In this document: positions 27,147 through 35,347 of the stretch, one piece after another
Layout of the letters: each line of letters begins with the position of its first letter
Numbering within the stretch: the first letter of the stretch is position 1
Assembly (NCBI GenBank): GCA_038210245.1
Contig: JBBQWW010000005.1
Coordinates: 1 to 64,000, forward strand
Reading direction: 5' to 3'
Length of the DNA: 64,000 bases
Source of the DNA: Bog-756 sp038210245
GTDB lineage: Bacteria; Actinomycetota; Acidimicrobiia; Acidimicrobiales; RAAP-2
Position numbers and translations under genes: made by a program
Notes under the pieces: model-generated
What the model saw: the letters and a program-made list of their open reading frames with translations, nothing else
Told to the model about the DNA's origin: nothing
Databases searched by the model: none

Positions 27147-27788
27147 GTGCGCAAGTTCATCATCATGGGCATCCAGGGCAGCGGAAAGAGCACGCAGGCC
27201 AAGCTGCTGGCCGAGGACCTCGAACTCGAACACGTCAGCGTGGGCGACATCTTCCGGTGGAACGTGCAGCACCACACCAAGCTCGGTGCCCAGGTGACGC
27301 GCATCATGGCCACCGGACACCTGGTCGACGACGACCTGGTCGAGTCGGTGGTCAGCACCCGGCTGGCCGAACACGACTGGAACTACGGCTTCATCATCGA
27401 CGGCTTCCCGCGCAATGCCCGACAGGCCGAGTTCTTCCTCGAGGCCTACGACATCGACGGCGTGATCAACCTCCACCTGCCCGATGAGGAGGTGACGCGG
27501 AGGGTCCTGGCCCGGCGGGTGTGCTCCACGTGTGGCCTCGACTACAACCTCATGGCCCACCGGCCCCAGCAGCCCGAGGTGTGCGACGTGTGCGGTGGCA
27601 CCCTGGAAGTCCGGACCGACGACAACCCCGAGTCGCTGGCCATCCGGTTGGCGGCCTACCACGAGGAGACCAAGCCACTCATAGAGATCTTCGAGCGCAA
27701 GGAGTTCGTGGCCACCGTGGATGCCACCCTGCCGGTGGACGAGGTGCAGGACTCCATCCGGCAACGTTTCTCGCTGCCGGGCCGCTGA
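27147..27788 (+). CDS. adk: Adenylate kinase with zinc-binding lid
   Basis: 213 residues from GTG 27147. The P-loop is GIQGSGKSTQAKLL (residues 8-21); the NMP-binding region follows (HVSVGDIFRW, then DGFPRN at 85-90). The lid holds four cysteines (Cys126, Cys129, Cys146, Cys149) in a CxxC...CxxC zinc-ribbon arrangement. The enzyme interconverts 2 ADP with ATP and AMP. It is not in a ribosomal-protein/secY operon, where actinobacterial housekeeping adk usually sits, so it may be a second copy dedicated to the neighbouring PPK2. A strong hairpin directly after the stop codon probably ends the transcript. Confidence 0.88.
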   Translation: MRKFIIMGIQGSGKSTQAKLLAEDLELEHVSVGDIFRWNVQHHTKLGAQVTRIMATGHLVDDDLVESVVSTRLAEHDWNYGFIIDGFPRNARQAEFFLEAYDIDGVINLHLPDEEVTRRVLARRVCSTCGLDYNLMAHRPQQPEVCDVCGGTLEVRTDDNPESLAIRLAAYHEETKPLIEIFERKEFVATVDATLPVDEVQDSIRQRFSLPGR

Positions 27789-27789
27789 T

Positions 27790-27814
27790 GGTGGGGTGGC
27801 CCCTCCACCCCACC
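27790..27814. terminator. Bidirectional hairpin terminator
   Basis: A perfect 10-bp stem (ggtggggtgg at 27790-27799 and its complement at 27805-27814) with a 5-nt loop lies in the 40 bp between the convergent adk and enoyl-CoA hydratase genes. There is no T-run, as is common in high-GC actinobacteria. Confidence 0.75.
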
Positions 27815-27828
27815 GCACCGTCAGGGAA

Positions 27829-28719
27829 TCAGTCAGCCGCCTCGAACCGGGCCTTGGACTCCGCCGCCAGCACTTTGGCCCGCTCGGCATTGCGGCGGGC
27901 GGCGTCCCTCGGACGGAGCCCCTCGGAGTAGACGCCCTTGATGTACTCCTGCACGTCCCGGGCCGTGGTGGCCATGGTGAGCAGGTCGTTGGAGGCCTGG
28001 AGGTGGGTCCGGAACCCCATGTGGTCCCACGCCCGGTGGATGTTGGCCTTGGCCGCCATCAGCGTGGTGAGAGGGGCCTGGGCCACATGGAAGGCCAGCT
28101 CGTTGACCTCGTCGTCGAGCCGCTCCCGGGTCACCACGCGGTTGATCAGTCCGATCTCCTTGGCCTCTGTCGCCCCGATCTCCTGGCCCGTCAGCATGTA
28201 CTCCGACGCCCGCTTCCAGTTCATGAAGATCCACGGCTCGATGCCGGTCTCCATGTTGGGCATGGCCATGCCCTGAAGGACGGGGAACTGGAAGTAGGCG
28301 TCCTCGGAGGCCACCGTCATGTCGGTGAGGAGGGCCCACGCCGTGCCCCCACCCAGGCAGTAGCCGTGCACTTGGGCGATGGCGATCTTGGGGAAGTCCC
28401 ACAGCTTGAGGACCGGAGTGCCGTAGATGTCCCACTGGCCTTTCCACACGCTGCCCAGGGCGGCGGTGCTGGCGTCGATCTCCCGCATCTCGGTGCCCGG
28501 GGTGCCAGCCACCACATGCCCGGCGCTGAACCCCGGGCCGTTGGCTTTCATCACCAGTACCTTGATGTCGTAGTCACTACCGGCGTCGTCGAGGCAGGCG
28601 TCCACGTCGAACACCAGGTCCGAAGTCTGGATGTTGGCCTTCTCGGCGTAGTCCAGGGTGATCCAGGCGACGGGCCCGTCCTTCTGGTAGATCACCGTCT
28701 GCAACGCTCGGGTCTCCAT
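27829..28719 (-). CDS. Enoyl-CoA hydratase/isomerase family protein
   Basis: 296 residues starting METRALQTVIYQKDGPVAWI. The crotonase fold is shown by WITLDYAEKANIQ, the oxyanion-hole segment GPGFSAGHVV (in place of the classic HFSAGAD), and IAIAQVHGYCLGGGTAWALL with its second oxyanion glycines. Glu residues in the usual hydratase positions are not obvious, so dehydratase, isomerase or C-C hydrolase activity is as likely as hydration. The C-terminal helix is Arg/Ala-rich. It lies convergent to adk and divergent from the lipoyl-domain gene, and may belong to the ring/side-chain degradation functions downstream. Confidence 0.85.
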   Translation of the reverse strand: METRALQTVIYQKDGPVAWITLDYAEKANIQTSDLVFDVDACLDDAGSDYDIKVLVMKANGPGFSAGHVVAGTPGTEMREIDASTAALGSVWKGQWDIYGTPVLKLWDFPKIAIAQVHGYCLGGGTAWALLTDMTVASEDAYFQFPVLQGMAMPNMETGIEPWIFMNWKRASEYMLTGQEIGATEAKEIGLINRVVTRERLDDEVNELAFHVAQAPLTTLMAAKANIHRAWDHMGFRTHLQASNDLLTMATTARDVQEYIKGVYSEGLRPRDAARRNAERAKVLAAESKARFEAAD

Positions 28720-28866
28720 GGCCTACTCCTGTCCGCACGGTTCGAGGGTCCCCGCGACGGTTGCCGAAGCTAGCAAAGACGGCCCGTCGGTTCCCTGGGG
28801 GTCCCCACCCGGGGTGGCTGCCGCCGGATGGCTACAGTGCACCGAAGCTTCCGACCTCCCGAGAGC

Positions 28867-29100
28867 GTGACGACGATCGAGATCCGAATCCCCAAGCTGG
28901 GCATGGAGATGACCGAGGCCACTCTGGCCCGGTGGTTGGTCGACGACGGGTCCCGGGTGGGTCAGGACGAGCCGATCTACCTCCTCGAGACGGACAAGGT
29001 CGAGAGCGAGATCACCGCTCCCCGGGCCGGGCTCTTCCGCCGGATCGGCGAGGAGGGCCGGACCTACCCGGTCGGCCAGGTCATCGGCCACCTGGAGTAA
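28867..29100 (+). CDS. Stand-alone lipoyl-domain protein
   Basis: 77 residues if started at GTG 28867; an in-frame ATG at 28828 would add 13 residues that are not part of the domain. The whole chain is one biotinyl/lipoyl domain: IEIRIPKLGMEMTEATLARW, then ETDKVESEITAP with the modifiable lysine at residue 44, and a closing strand VGQVIGHLE. The ETDK motif points to lipoyl rather than biotin. Unlike normal E2 proteins it has no peripheral-subunit-binding or acyltransferase domain. E1 alpha and beta genes lie 3.6 kb downstream on the same strand, so it may serve as a free swinging-arm carrier for that enzyme. Confidence 0.82.
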   Translation: MTTIEIRIPKLGMEMTEATLARWLVDDGSRVGQDEPIYLLETDKVESEITAPRAGLFRRIGEEGRTYPVGQVIGHLE

Positions 29101-29223
29101 TGATGGCCGGTCACCCCGCGTCGACGACGGGCCCGGACCTATCATGGCCACCGTCCGGGGCCCGAGCTCCGGCTCGCTCGATGGCGTCGCGGCGCCGAGG
29201 GCGCGGAGACGGAGTGGGGGATC

Positions 29224-29631
29224 GTGGGGGACGACGAGGAACAGGTCCGTAGGACGCTGGCCGGCTACAGCCAGTACCTTGACGACGGCGACTTCGACCG
29301 GTGGATCGAGCTGTTCACGGAGGACGCCCGGCTGCTCTTCGGCGGCCAGGCCACCGAGGGACGCCCGTCCATCCGGAAGTACATGGAGCACGTCCAGCCG
29401 CCCGAGGGCCGCGGGAAGCACATCACGGCCAACATCCTGGTCGAGGTGGAGGGCGACATGGCCACCGCCCGCACCGACTACCTGTTCGTGCGGCCCACCG
29501 CCGGCGAGGGGCTGGTGCTGGTGGCCACCGGGCGGTACCGGGACGAGCTGATCCGGGACGGCGACCGGTGGCGGTTCCGGCAGCGGGAGATCTCCCTCCT
29601 CGGCCCCTTCGTTGAGGGTGCCGGTGACTGA
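29224..29631 (+). CDS. SnoaL-like / ring-hydroxylating-dioxygenase small-subunit-like protein
   Basis: 135 residues from GTG 29224. MGDDEEQVRRTLAGYSQYLD followed by DGDFDRWIELFTEDARLLF, and the late strand RYRDELIRDGDRWRFRQREI, show the NTF2/SnoaL fold, which is shared with the beta subunits of ring-hydroxylating dioxygenases. The next gene, overlapping by 8 bp, is a Rieske-type alpha subunit, so this may be its partner or a processing enzyme for the product. No clear catalytic residues can be named. Confidence 0.8.
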   Translation: MGDDEEQVRRTLAGYSQYLDDGDFDRWIELFTEDARLLFGGQATEGRPSIRKYMEHVQPPEGRGKHITANILVEVEGDMATARTDYLFVRPTAGEGLVLVATGRYRDELIRDGDRWRFRQREISLLGPFVEGAGD

Positions 29632-31015
29632 GCTCGGAACCCGGCCGGCCACCCCCCTGGAAGCGGTTACACCAGGGGGCAGGACCGTCCCGTTCGCCGT
29701 CACCCAGCCCGACCGGATTCCGGTGGAGCGCTACTACGACCGGGCCTTCGCCGAGCTCGAGCACCGCCACCTGTGGACGCGGACCTGGCAGATGGCCTGC
29801 CGCCTGGAGGAGCTGCCCGACCCCGGTGACTACGTGGAGTACGTGGTGGGCGATCAGTCGATCCTGCTGGTCCGCACCGACACCGGCGAGGGCACCACCG
29901 CGGTGCGCGGGTACCTCAACGCCTGTCGGCACCGGGCCACCGAGCTGGCCACAGGATCGGGATCCTTCCCCCGGGGTCAGATCATCTGCCCGTTCCACGG
30001 GTGGCGGTGGAACCTCGACGGGACCAGCTCCTTCGTCTACGGGGACCATGCCTTCGACCCCGGTCTGGTCACCCCCGACGAGCTGTGCCTCCACCAGGTG
30101 CGGGTCGAGACCTGGGGAGGGTGCGCATGGCTCAACCTCGACCCGGACGCCCCGGCCCTCCGAGAGGCGCTCGATCCCATCCCGGGGCTGCTGGACCCGC
30201 TCGGTGTGGCCGACATGCGAGTGGTGTGGTGGAAGTCAGTGATCCTCCCGGCCAACTGGAAGCTGGCCCAGGAGGCCTTCATGGAGGGCTACCACGTCCC
30301 CGGCACCCATCCCCAGCTGACCCTGGGCCATCCGGAGCGATACGACCCCGACAGCCTCGAGTACGCCATCCACCCGAACGGGCACTCCAGCTTCCAGCTC
30401 CGGCCCAACGCCCAGGCCGCCAAAGGTCGGGAGGTCGGAATGGGCGAGATCGACGCCATGCTGGAGTCGGTGCACCTGCTCAGCACTGGACTCGAGGCCA
30501 TGACCCTCGAGCGGGAGGTGCGGGTGTTCGAGAGCCTGCGGGAGCGGCCGGTGCCCGAGGGCAGCACCTTCGGAGCCGAGGTGATCGCCGCGTACTACCG
30601 GTACGCCGGGGAGGTGGGTATCCCGCTCCCAGCTCCCGAGCCGACCACCCTGGCCCGGTGGGGCGGGATGTTCTTCGCCTTCCCCAACTACTTCGTCCTC
30701 CCCCAGTACGGCAACGCCCTGGTCTACCGGGTGCGGCCCCACGGAGACGACCCCGAGTCGTGCCTGTTCGAGCTGTGGTCGATCTCCATTCCTGCGGCCG
30801 ACGACGACGTGACCCGCCCCGTGGTGCTGGGCCCCTACGCCCCCGACGACACCGAGCACTGGCCGCCCATCCCCCTCCAGGACTTCTCCAACATCGGCCG
30901 CCAGCAGCGCGGCATCCACAGCCGGAGCATCGACGCCCTCCGACTGTCCCATACCTACGAAGGTGGGATCACCAACATGCACCGCGAGCTCGACCGCTAC
31001 CTGGCCGGTCCCTGA
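29624..31015 (+). CDS. Rieske-type aromatic-ring/steroid hydroxylating oxygenase alpha subunit
   Basis: 463 residues from GTG 29624, a start that overlaps the previous stop by 8 bp and follows a GAGGG site; TTG 29612 is another option. The Rieske [2Fe-2S] ligands are Cys101-x-His103 (CRHR) and Cys122-x2-His125 (CPFHGW). The mononuclear iron site begins with NWKLAQEAFMEGYHVPGTH (His224, His229). These mark the alpha subunit of ring-hydroxylating oxygenases, which add O2-derived oxygen to aromatic or alicyclic substrates using a separate reductase. No ferredoxin or reductase gene lies beside it. It is the second gene of a five-gene run with the SnoaL, flavoprotein and E1 genes. Confidence 0.92.
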   Translation: MTELGTRPATPLEAVTPGGRTVPFAVTQPDRIPVERYYDRAFAELEHRHLWTRTWQMACRLEELPDPGDYVEYVVGDQSILLVRTDTGEGTTAVRGYLNACRHRATELATGSGSFPRGQIICPFHGWRWNLDGTSSFVYGDHAFDPGLVTPDELCLHQVRVETWGGCAWLNLDPDAPALREALDPIPGLLDPLGVADMRVVWWKSVILPANWKLAQEAFMEGYHVPGTHPQLTLGHPERYDPDSLEYAIHPNGHSSFQLRPNAQAAKGREVGMGEIDAMLESVHLLSTGLEAMTLEREVRVFESLRERPVPEGSTFGAEVIAAYYRYAGEVGIPLPAPEPTTLARWGGMFFAFPNYFVLPQYGNALVYRVRPHGDDPESCLFELWSISIPAADDDVTRPVVLGPYAPDDTEHWPPIPLQDFSNIGRQQRGIHSRSIDALRLSHTYEGGITNMHRELDRYLAGP

Positions 31016-31030
31016 CATGGTCCGAACCCC

Positions 31031-32704
31031 GTGACCCCGTCCGCCGACCGAGGAGCCACCGACAACGTGGTCGTGGTGGGATCGGGAGCGGCCGCCCTGG
31101 CCGCGGCCCTGGCCGCCCACGTCGGCGGGGCGCGGGTCACCATGGTCGAGCGGACTGACTCGGTGGGTGGCACCACGGCCGTCTCCGGCGGAGGGGTGTG
31201 GATGCCCCAGAACCACCACATGGCCGAGGTGGGCGCCCAAGACTCCCGCCCCGAGGCCCTCGCCTACATGGGCCGGCTCACGGCCGGGAGGACGCCCCCC
31301 GAGCTGCTCGAACACTACGTGGACCGGGGTCCGAGCATCCTCTCTCACCTCGAGCGCACCACCCCGCTCGGGCTGCGCCCCATGACCTGGCCGGACTACC
31401 ACCCGGAGATGGAGGGGGCCAAGGCCTCGGGCCGGATGCTGGAGCCGGCGCTCTACGACACTCACCGGCTCGGGGCCTGGGCCGGTCGCCTCCGGCCACC
31501 TCCGGTGCTGGCCCTGCCCATCCCGCTGCAGGAGGCCACGGTGGAGTGGCGTCCGTCGTACACGCCGGAGCGCTTTGATGCCGCCCTGGTGCAGGCCCGA
31601 GTGGCCGCCGGTCACGTGGCCTGCGGACAGGCCCTGGTCGGCGCCCTGCTGGAGGCGTGCTTGGCCGCCGGCATCGAGCCCCGCATGGAGTCCCGCGCCG
31701 TAGAGATCGCCATGGGCCGCGGTCCTCGGGGTGACCGGGTGACCGGCCTGGTGGTGGAGGAGGGGGGTCGCCACACCGAGCTGGCCGCCGGCGCCGTGGT
31801 GCTGGCCTCCGGAGGGTTCGAGTGGAACTCCCGGCTGCGGGAGCGCTTCCTGGCCGGGCCGCTCACCCACCCGCACAGTCCGCCGGCCAACGAAGGGGAC
31901 GGCCTGGCCATGGCCATGGCCGTCGGAGCCGATCTGGCCAACATGACCGAGACCTGGTGGTACCCGGCGGCCTCACTCCCCGGCGAGGAGTACGACGGTC
32001 GACCGTTGGCCCGGTTTGTCGGCGTGGAGCGCACCGCCCCGCACTCCATCATGGTCAACCGGTTCGGCCAGCGGTTCGTCAACGAAGCGGGCAACTACAA
32101 CGACCTCGGGAAGTCGTTCCTCTCCTTCGACATCAACGAGTACACCCCCCGGAACCTGCCCTGCTGGGTGGTGTTCGACCACCAGTACCGCACGCGCTAT
32201 CCCGTGGCCACCTGCCGGCCGGGCACTCCCGATCCCGACTGGCTGGTGGTCGACGACACCCTGGAGCGCCTGGCCCACCGGGCCGGCATCGACTCGGTGG
32301 GCCTGGCCGAGACGGTCGAGCGGTGGAACCGCTTCGTGGGGCTGGGGACCGACCGCGACTTCGGCCGCGGGTCGAGCGCCTACGACCGCTTCCACGGAGA
32401 TCCGGGAGCCCCCCACCCCAATCTGGGCACCCTCGAGCAGGGGCCGTTCTACGCCCTGCCCGTCCACGTGGGATCGGTGGGGACCAAGGGGGGCCCGAGG
32501 GTGGACACCGAGGGTCGGGTCCTCCACGTGGGCGACCGACCCATCCCTGGCCTGTACGGCGCGGGCAACGTGATCGCCAGTCCGGCCGGTCCGGCGTACT
32601 ACGGCGGGGGCACCTCGATCGGCATGGGCCTGGTGTGGGGGCACGGGTCAGGGACCCATGCCGCCTCCTACGTCACGTCCGGTGACCGGGTCGGTTCGGA
32701 GTGA
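31031..32704 (+). CDS. FAD-dependent dehydrogenase of the 3-ketosteroid-delta1-dehydrogenase/fumarate-reductase family
   Basis: 557 residues from GTG 31031, 15 bp after the oxygenase gene. The N-terminus binds FAD (NVVVVGSGAAALAAALAA, then MVERTDSVGGTTAVSGG). The C-terminal FAD segment GLYGAGNVIASPAGPAYYGG is followed by TSIGMGLVWGHGSG. This matches flavoproteins that insert a double bond next to a ketone in cyclic substrates, such as KstD-type enzymes. The catalytic tyrosines of true KstD cannot be confirmed by eye. Its place between a Rieske oxygenase and an E1 pair suggests a pathway that oxidises a cyclic ketone or acid. Confidence 0.87.
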   Translation: MTPSADRGATDNVVVVGSGAAALAAALAAHVGGARVTMVERTDSVGGTTAVSGGGVWMPQNHHMAEVGAQDSRPEALAYMGRLTAGRTPPELLEHYVDRGPSILSHLERTTPLGLRPMTWPDYHPEMEGAKASGRMLEPALYDTHRLGAWAGRLRPPPVLALPIPLQEATVEWRPSYTPERFDAALVQARVAAGHVACGQALVGALLEACLAAGIEPRMESRAVEIAMGRGPRGDRVTGLVVEEGGRHTELAAGAVVLASGGFEWNSRLRERFLAGPLTHPHSPPANEGDGLAMAMAVGADLANMTETWWYPAASLPGEEYDGRPLARFVGVERTAPHSIMVNRFGQRFVNEAGNYNDLGKSFLSFDINEYTPRNLPCWVVFDHQYRTRYPVATCRPGTPDPDWLVVDDTLERLAHRAGIDSVGLAETVERWNRFVGLGTDRDFGRGSSAYDRFHGDPGAPHPNLGTLEQGPFYALPVHVGSVGTKGGPRVDTEGRVLHVGDRPIPGLYGAGNVIASPAGPAYYGGGTSIGMGLVWGHGSGTHAASYVTSGDRVGSE

Positions 32705-33702
32705 CGGCGCCGGTGGGTACCGGCCCACCTCCCCCCGATGTGCGGCGGCGCATGTACGAGGCGATGGTCACCATCCGGGCGTGCGACGACCGGATCCGGC
32801 GGGGCCTGAGCGGGGGTGAGTTCGCCTGCACCTACTGGCCCGCCACCGGACAGGAGGCCATCGCCGCCGCCCTGGGCGCAGTGCTGCGCACCGACGACCC
32901 GCTGGTCACCACCTACCGCGGACTCCACGACCAGCTGGCCAAGGGGGTACCCCTCGGACCTCTGGTTGCCGAGATCCTCACCCGGGCCACCGGCGTCAAC
33001 GGGGGGCGCGGCGGGGCCATGCACATCGCCCACCCTCCGTCGGGGTTGATGGTGTCCACCGGGATCGTCGGCTCGGGACTACCCATCGCCGTGGGCTTGG
33101 GCCTGGCCGCGCAGCGGTCGGGCACCGACCGGGTGGCCGTGGCCAGCTTCGGCGACGGGGCCACCGGGACGGGCGCCTTCCACGAGGCGATCAACCTGGC
33201 GGCGCTGTGGCACCTGCCGGTGGTCTTCTGCTGCCAGAACAACCGCTACGCCGAGATGACCCCGACGGCGCACGCCCAACCGGTGGAGGACGTGGCCGAC
33301 CGGGCCGCAGGCTACGCCATCCCCGGGGTGACAGTCGACGGCAATGACCCCGATGGCGCCCACCACGCCCTGGACGGGGCGGTGCAGCGGGCCAGGAGCG
33401 GTGGCGGTCCGACCCTGGTCGAGTGCACCACCTTCCGGCTCCACGGCCACTACTTCGGCGACCCCATGCGCTACCTTCCCAAGGCGGAGTTGGAGGCGGC
33501 CTGGGCGGCTGAGCCGGTGGCCCGCTATCGAGCCCGGCTCCTCGACGAGGGCGTCCTCGACAGCGCCGAGGCGACCCACCTCGAGCAGCGGGCGGGCGAA
33601 CAGGTGGAGGAGGCCTTCATGGCGGCCCTGGCCGCCGACCCGCCCGACGTCGAGGAGGCCGGACGGCACGTCTACGCCGACGGGGCCGGAATGCCCACGT
33701 GA
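32701..33702 (+). CDS. Thiamine-diphosphate-dependent 2-oxoacid/acetoin dehydrogenase E1 alpha
   Basis: 333 residues from GTG 32701, overlapping the flavoprotein stop by 4 bp (GTGA). The thiamine-diphosphate motif runs from GDGA (151-154) to NN (180-181). Other E1-alpha landmarks are TTYRGLHDQLAKG, GGRGGAMHIA, GSGLPIAVG and TFRLHGHYFGDPMRY. The length and the single-subunit form resemble acetoin dehydrogenase AcoA and the alpha subunits of branched-chain enzymes. The phosphorylation-loop His and Arg residues known in E1 alpha are in the expected region (RLHGHYFGDP). Substrate is not readable; decarboxylation of a 2-oxo acid or cleavage of an acyloin is likely. Confidence 0.9.
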   Translation: MTAPVGTGPPPPDVRRRMYEAMVTIRACDDRIRRGLSGGEFACTYWPATGQEAIAAALGAVLRTDDPLVTTYRGLHDQLAKGVPLGPLVAEILTRATGVNGGRGGAMHIAHPPSGLMVSTGIVGSGLPIAVGLGLAAQRSGTDRVAVASFGDGATGTGAFHEAINLAALWHLPVVFCCQNNRYAEMTPTAHAQPVEDVADRAAGYAIPGVTVDGNDPDGAHHALDGAVQRARSGGGPTLVECTTFRLHGHYFGDPMRYLPKAELEAAWAAEPVARYRARLLDEGVLDSAEATHLEQRAGEQVEEAFMAALAADPPDVEEAGRHVYADGAGMPT

Positions 33703-34721
33703 ACGCCTCCCGTCCCCCGGCGGCCGACCCGGTGCCTGGCTTCACAACCCGCTCCCTGCGGGAGGCCCTCAACCTGGCCCTGGCCGAGGCCCTGGCCCTC
33801 GACCCCACGGTGCTGCTGATCGGGGAGGACCTGGCTGATCCCGGTGGGGGCATCTCGCAGGTGACCAAGGGACTGTCCACGGCCTACGGCACCGACCGGG
33901 TACTGGACACTCCGATCTCCGAGGTGGCCATCGTCGGAGCGGCGATAGGGGCGGCCCTGGCCGGGCTCCGTCCGGTGGCCGAGGTCATGATCATGGACTT
34001 CATCAGCATCGCCCTCGACCAGCTGGTCAACCACGCCGCCAAGGCCCGGTTCATGTCGGGAGGCACCGTGTCGGTGCCGATGACCTTGCGCACCGCGGTG
34101 TTCGGCGGGATCGGGTCGGGCGCCACCCACTCCCAGGCCCTCGAGGCGTGGCTGGCCCATGTCCCCGGCCTGAAGGTGGTGGTGCCCAGTACGCCGGCCG
34201 ACGCCAAGGGCCTCCTCACCACGTGCATCTTCGATGACGATCCTTGCATCCTCGTCGAAAACGTGGCCCTTTACGGATCCACCGGGCCGGTTCCCGACGG
34301 GGACCACCGGGTGCCCCTCGGACAGGCGGACGTCAAGCGGACGGGTCGCGATGTCACCGTGGTGACCTACGGACGGACCGTTCGGGACGCGCTATCCGCC
34401 GCCGAGATGCTGGCCGACGAGCAGATCGACGTCGAAGTGGTCGATCTGCGGACCCTGGTTCCCTTCGACGCCGCCACCGTGCTGGCCTCGGTGGCCAAGA
34501 CCCGTCGGGTGGTGGTGGCCCACCACGCCACCCGCTTCGCCGGTTTCGGTGCCGAGGTGGCCAGTGTGATCAACGAAGCGCTGTTCGGTGAGCTCGACGC
34601 CCCGGTGGCCCGGGTGGGGGCCCGCTTCGCCCCCATCGGATCGGCTCCCGGCCTCGAGGCCACCGTCCTGCCGTCGGCCAGCACCATCGCCGATGCGGTC
34701 CGGGCCGCGGTCGGACACTGA
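33699..34721 (+). CDS. 2-oxoacid/acetoin dehydrogenase E1 beta
   Basis: 340 residues from GTG 33699, again with a 4-bp GTGA overlap with the alpha gene. The transketolase-like pyrimidine domain has LREALNLALAEALALDP, IGEDLADPGGG and DTPISEVAIVGAAIGAALAG; the C-terminal domain has DVTVVTYGRTVRDALSAAE and VEVVDLRTLVPFDAATVL. It forms an alpha2beta2 E1 with the preceding product. No acyltransferase E2 or lipoamide dehydrogenase E3 follows; after this gene the strand changes. The nearest lipoyl carrier is the 77-residue protein at 28867-29100. Confidence 0.9.
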   Translation: MNASRPPAADPVPGFTTRSLREALNLALAEALALDPTVLLIGEDLADPGGGISQVTKGLSTAYGTDRVLDTPISEVAIVGAAIGAALAGLRPVAEVMIMDFISIALDQLVNHAAKARFMSGGTVSVPMTLRTAVFGGIGSGATHSQALEAWLAHVPGLKVVVPSTPADAKGLLTTCIFDDDPCILVENVALYGSTGPVPDGDHRVPLGQADVKRTGRDVTVVTYGRTVRDALSAAEMLADEQIDVEVVDLRTLVPFDAATVLASVAKTRRVVVAHHATRFAGFGAEVASVINEALFGELDAPVARVGARFAPIGSAPGLEATVLPSASTIADAVRAAVGH

Positions 34722-34755
34722 GCCAGCCAGCGGCCCTCTAGCTCTAGTCCGGACC

Positions 34756-35115
34756 TCAGAGCCCACCATCCGTACCGGTGCCTCGGGCTACCGGATCCCA
34801 GTCACCCGCGTCACTGTCGTCGGGGGCATCTTCGGACCCCTCACAGCTGCAGGTGGCGTACTGGCCGGCGCAGCGGGGGCACCGCTCGATACCGCAGTTG
34901 AGGACGTGGAGCTGCCCGATGGACTGGCCGCAGTCTCGGCACTCCGTCGGCCGTCGGTACCGCCGGCCCGGCCCCAGCGGACAGGTGGACGAATGCCGGG
35001 CCTGTAGCTCCACACCGCAGCGGTGGCACGGCCCTGCGAAGGCCCCCTTCTCCGATCCGTAGGGGATCAGGTGGTACTGCCGGCCTTCGATGGTGACGGT
35101 TCCTTCATCGCTCAT
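34756..35115 (-). CDS. Small multi-cysteine zinc-ribbon protein of unknown function
   Basis: 119 residues (MSDEGTVTIEGRQYHLIPYG). It carries a CHRC pair, a CPLGPGRRYRRPTECRDC segment, a lone Cys, and CPRC followed by CSC, enough for two or three zinc sites. The C-terminus is acidic (SEDAPDDSDAGDWD). The spacing CxxC...C and CxxC...C suggests rubredoxin-like or treble-clef zinc ribbons. I do not recognise the family. It is convergent with the E1 beta gene (34 bp apart) and divergent from the SDR gene. A binding or regulatory role is possible, but nothing in the sequence proves it. Confidence 0.65.
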   Translation of the reverse strand: MSDEGTVTIEGRQYHLIPYGSEKGAFAGPCHRCGVELQARHSSTCPLGPGRRYRRPTECRDCGQSIGQLHVLNCGIERCPRCAGQYATCSCEGSEDAPDDSDAGDWDPVARGTGTDGGL

Positions 35116-35347
35116 ACCTCACGGTACCCAGAGGGTGTGACCCCGCCACGAGGGTCCGGCCCTCGCCTCCGGCCGGGCTCCTGACGGGCCGCGCACCGTT
35201 CAGGGCGTGGATGGCCTCCGGGTTCTTTGACAGACTGGTCGCTCCCTGGCCGTCGTCACGCCGGCCGTCACGCCGGACGGACCGGTACGAGGAAGGGTCG
35301 GCACCCGAACCCCGACCCCACGGAGCAGCGATGGAAGAGACGGGACT

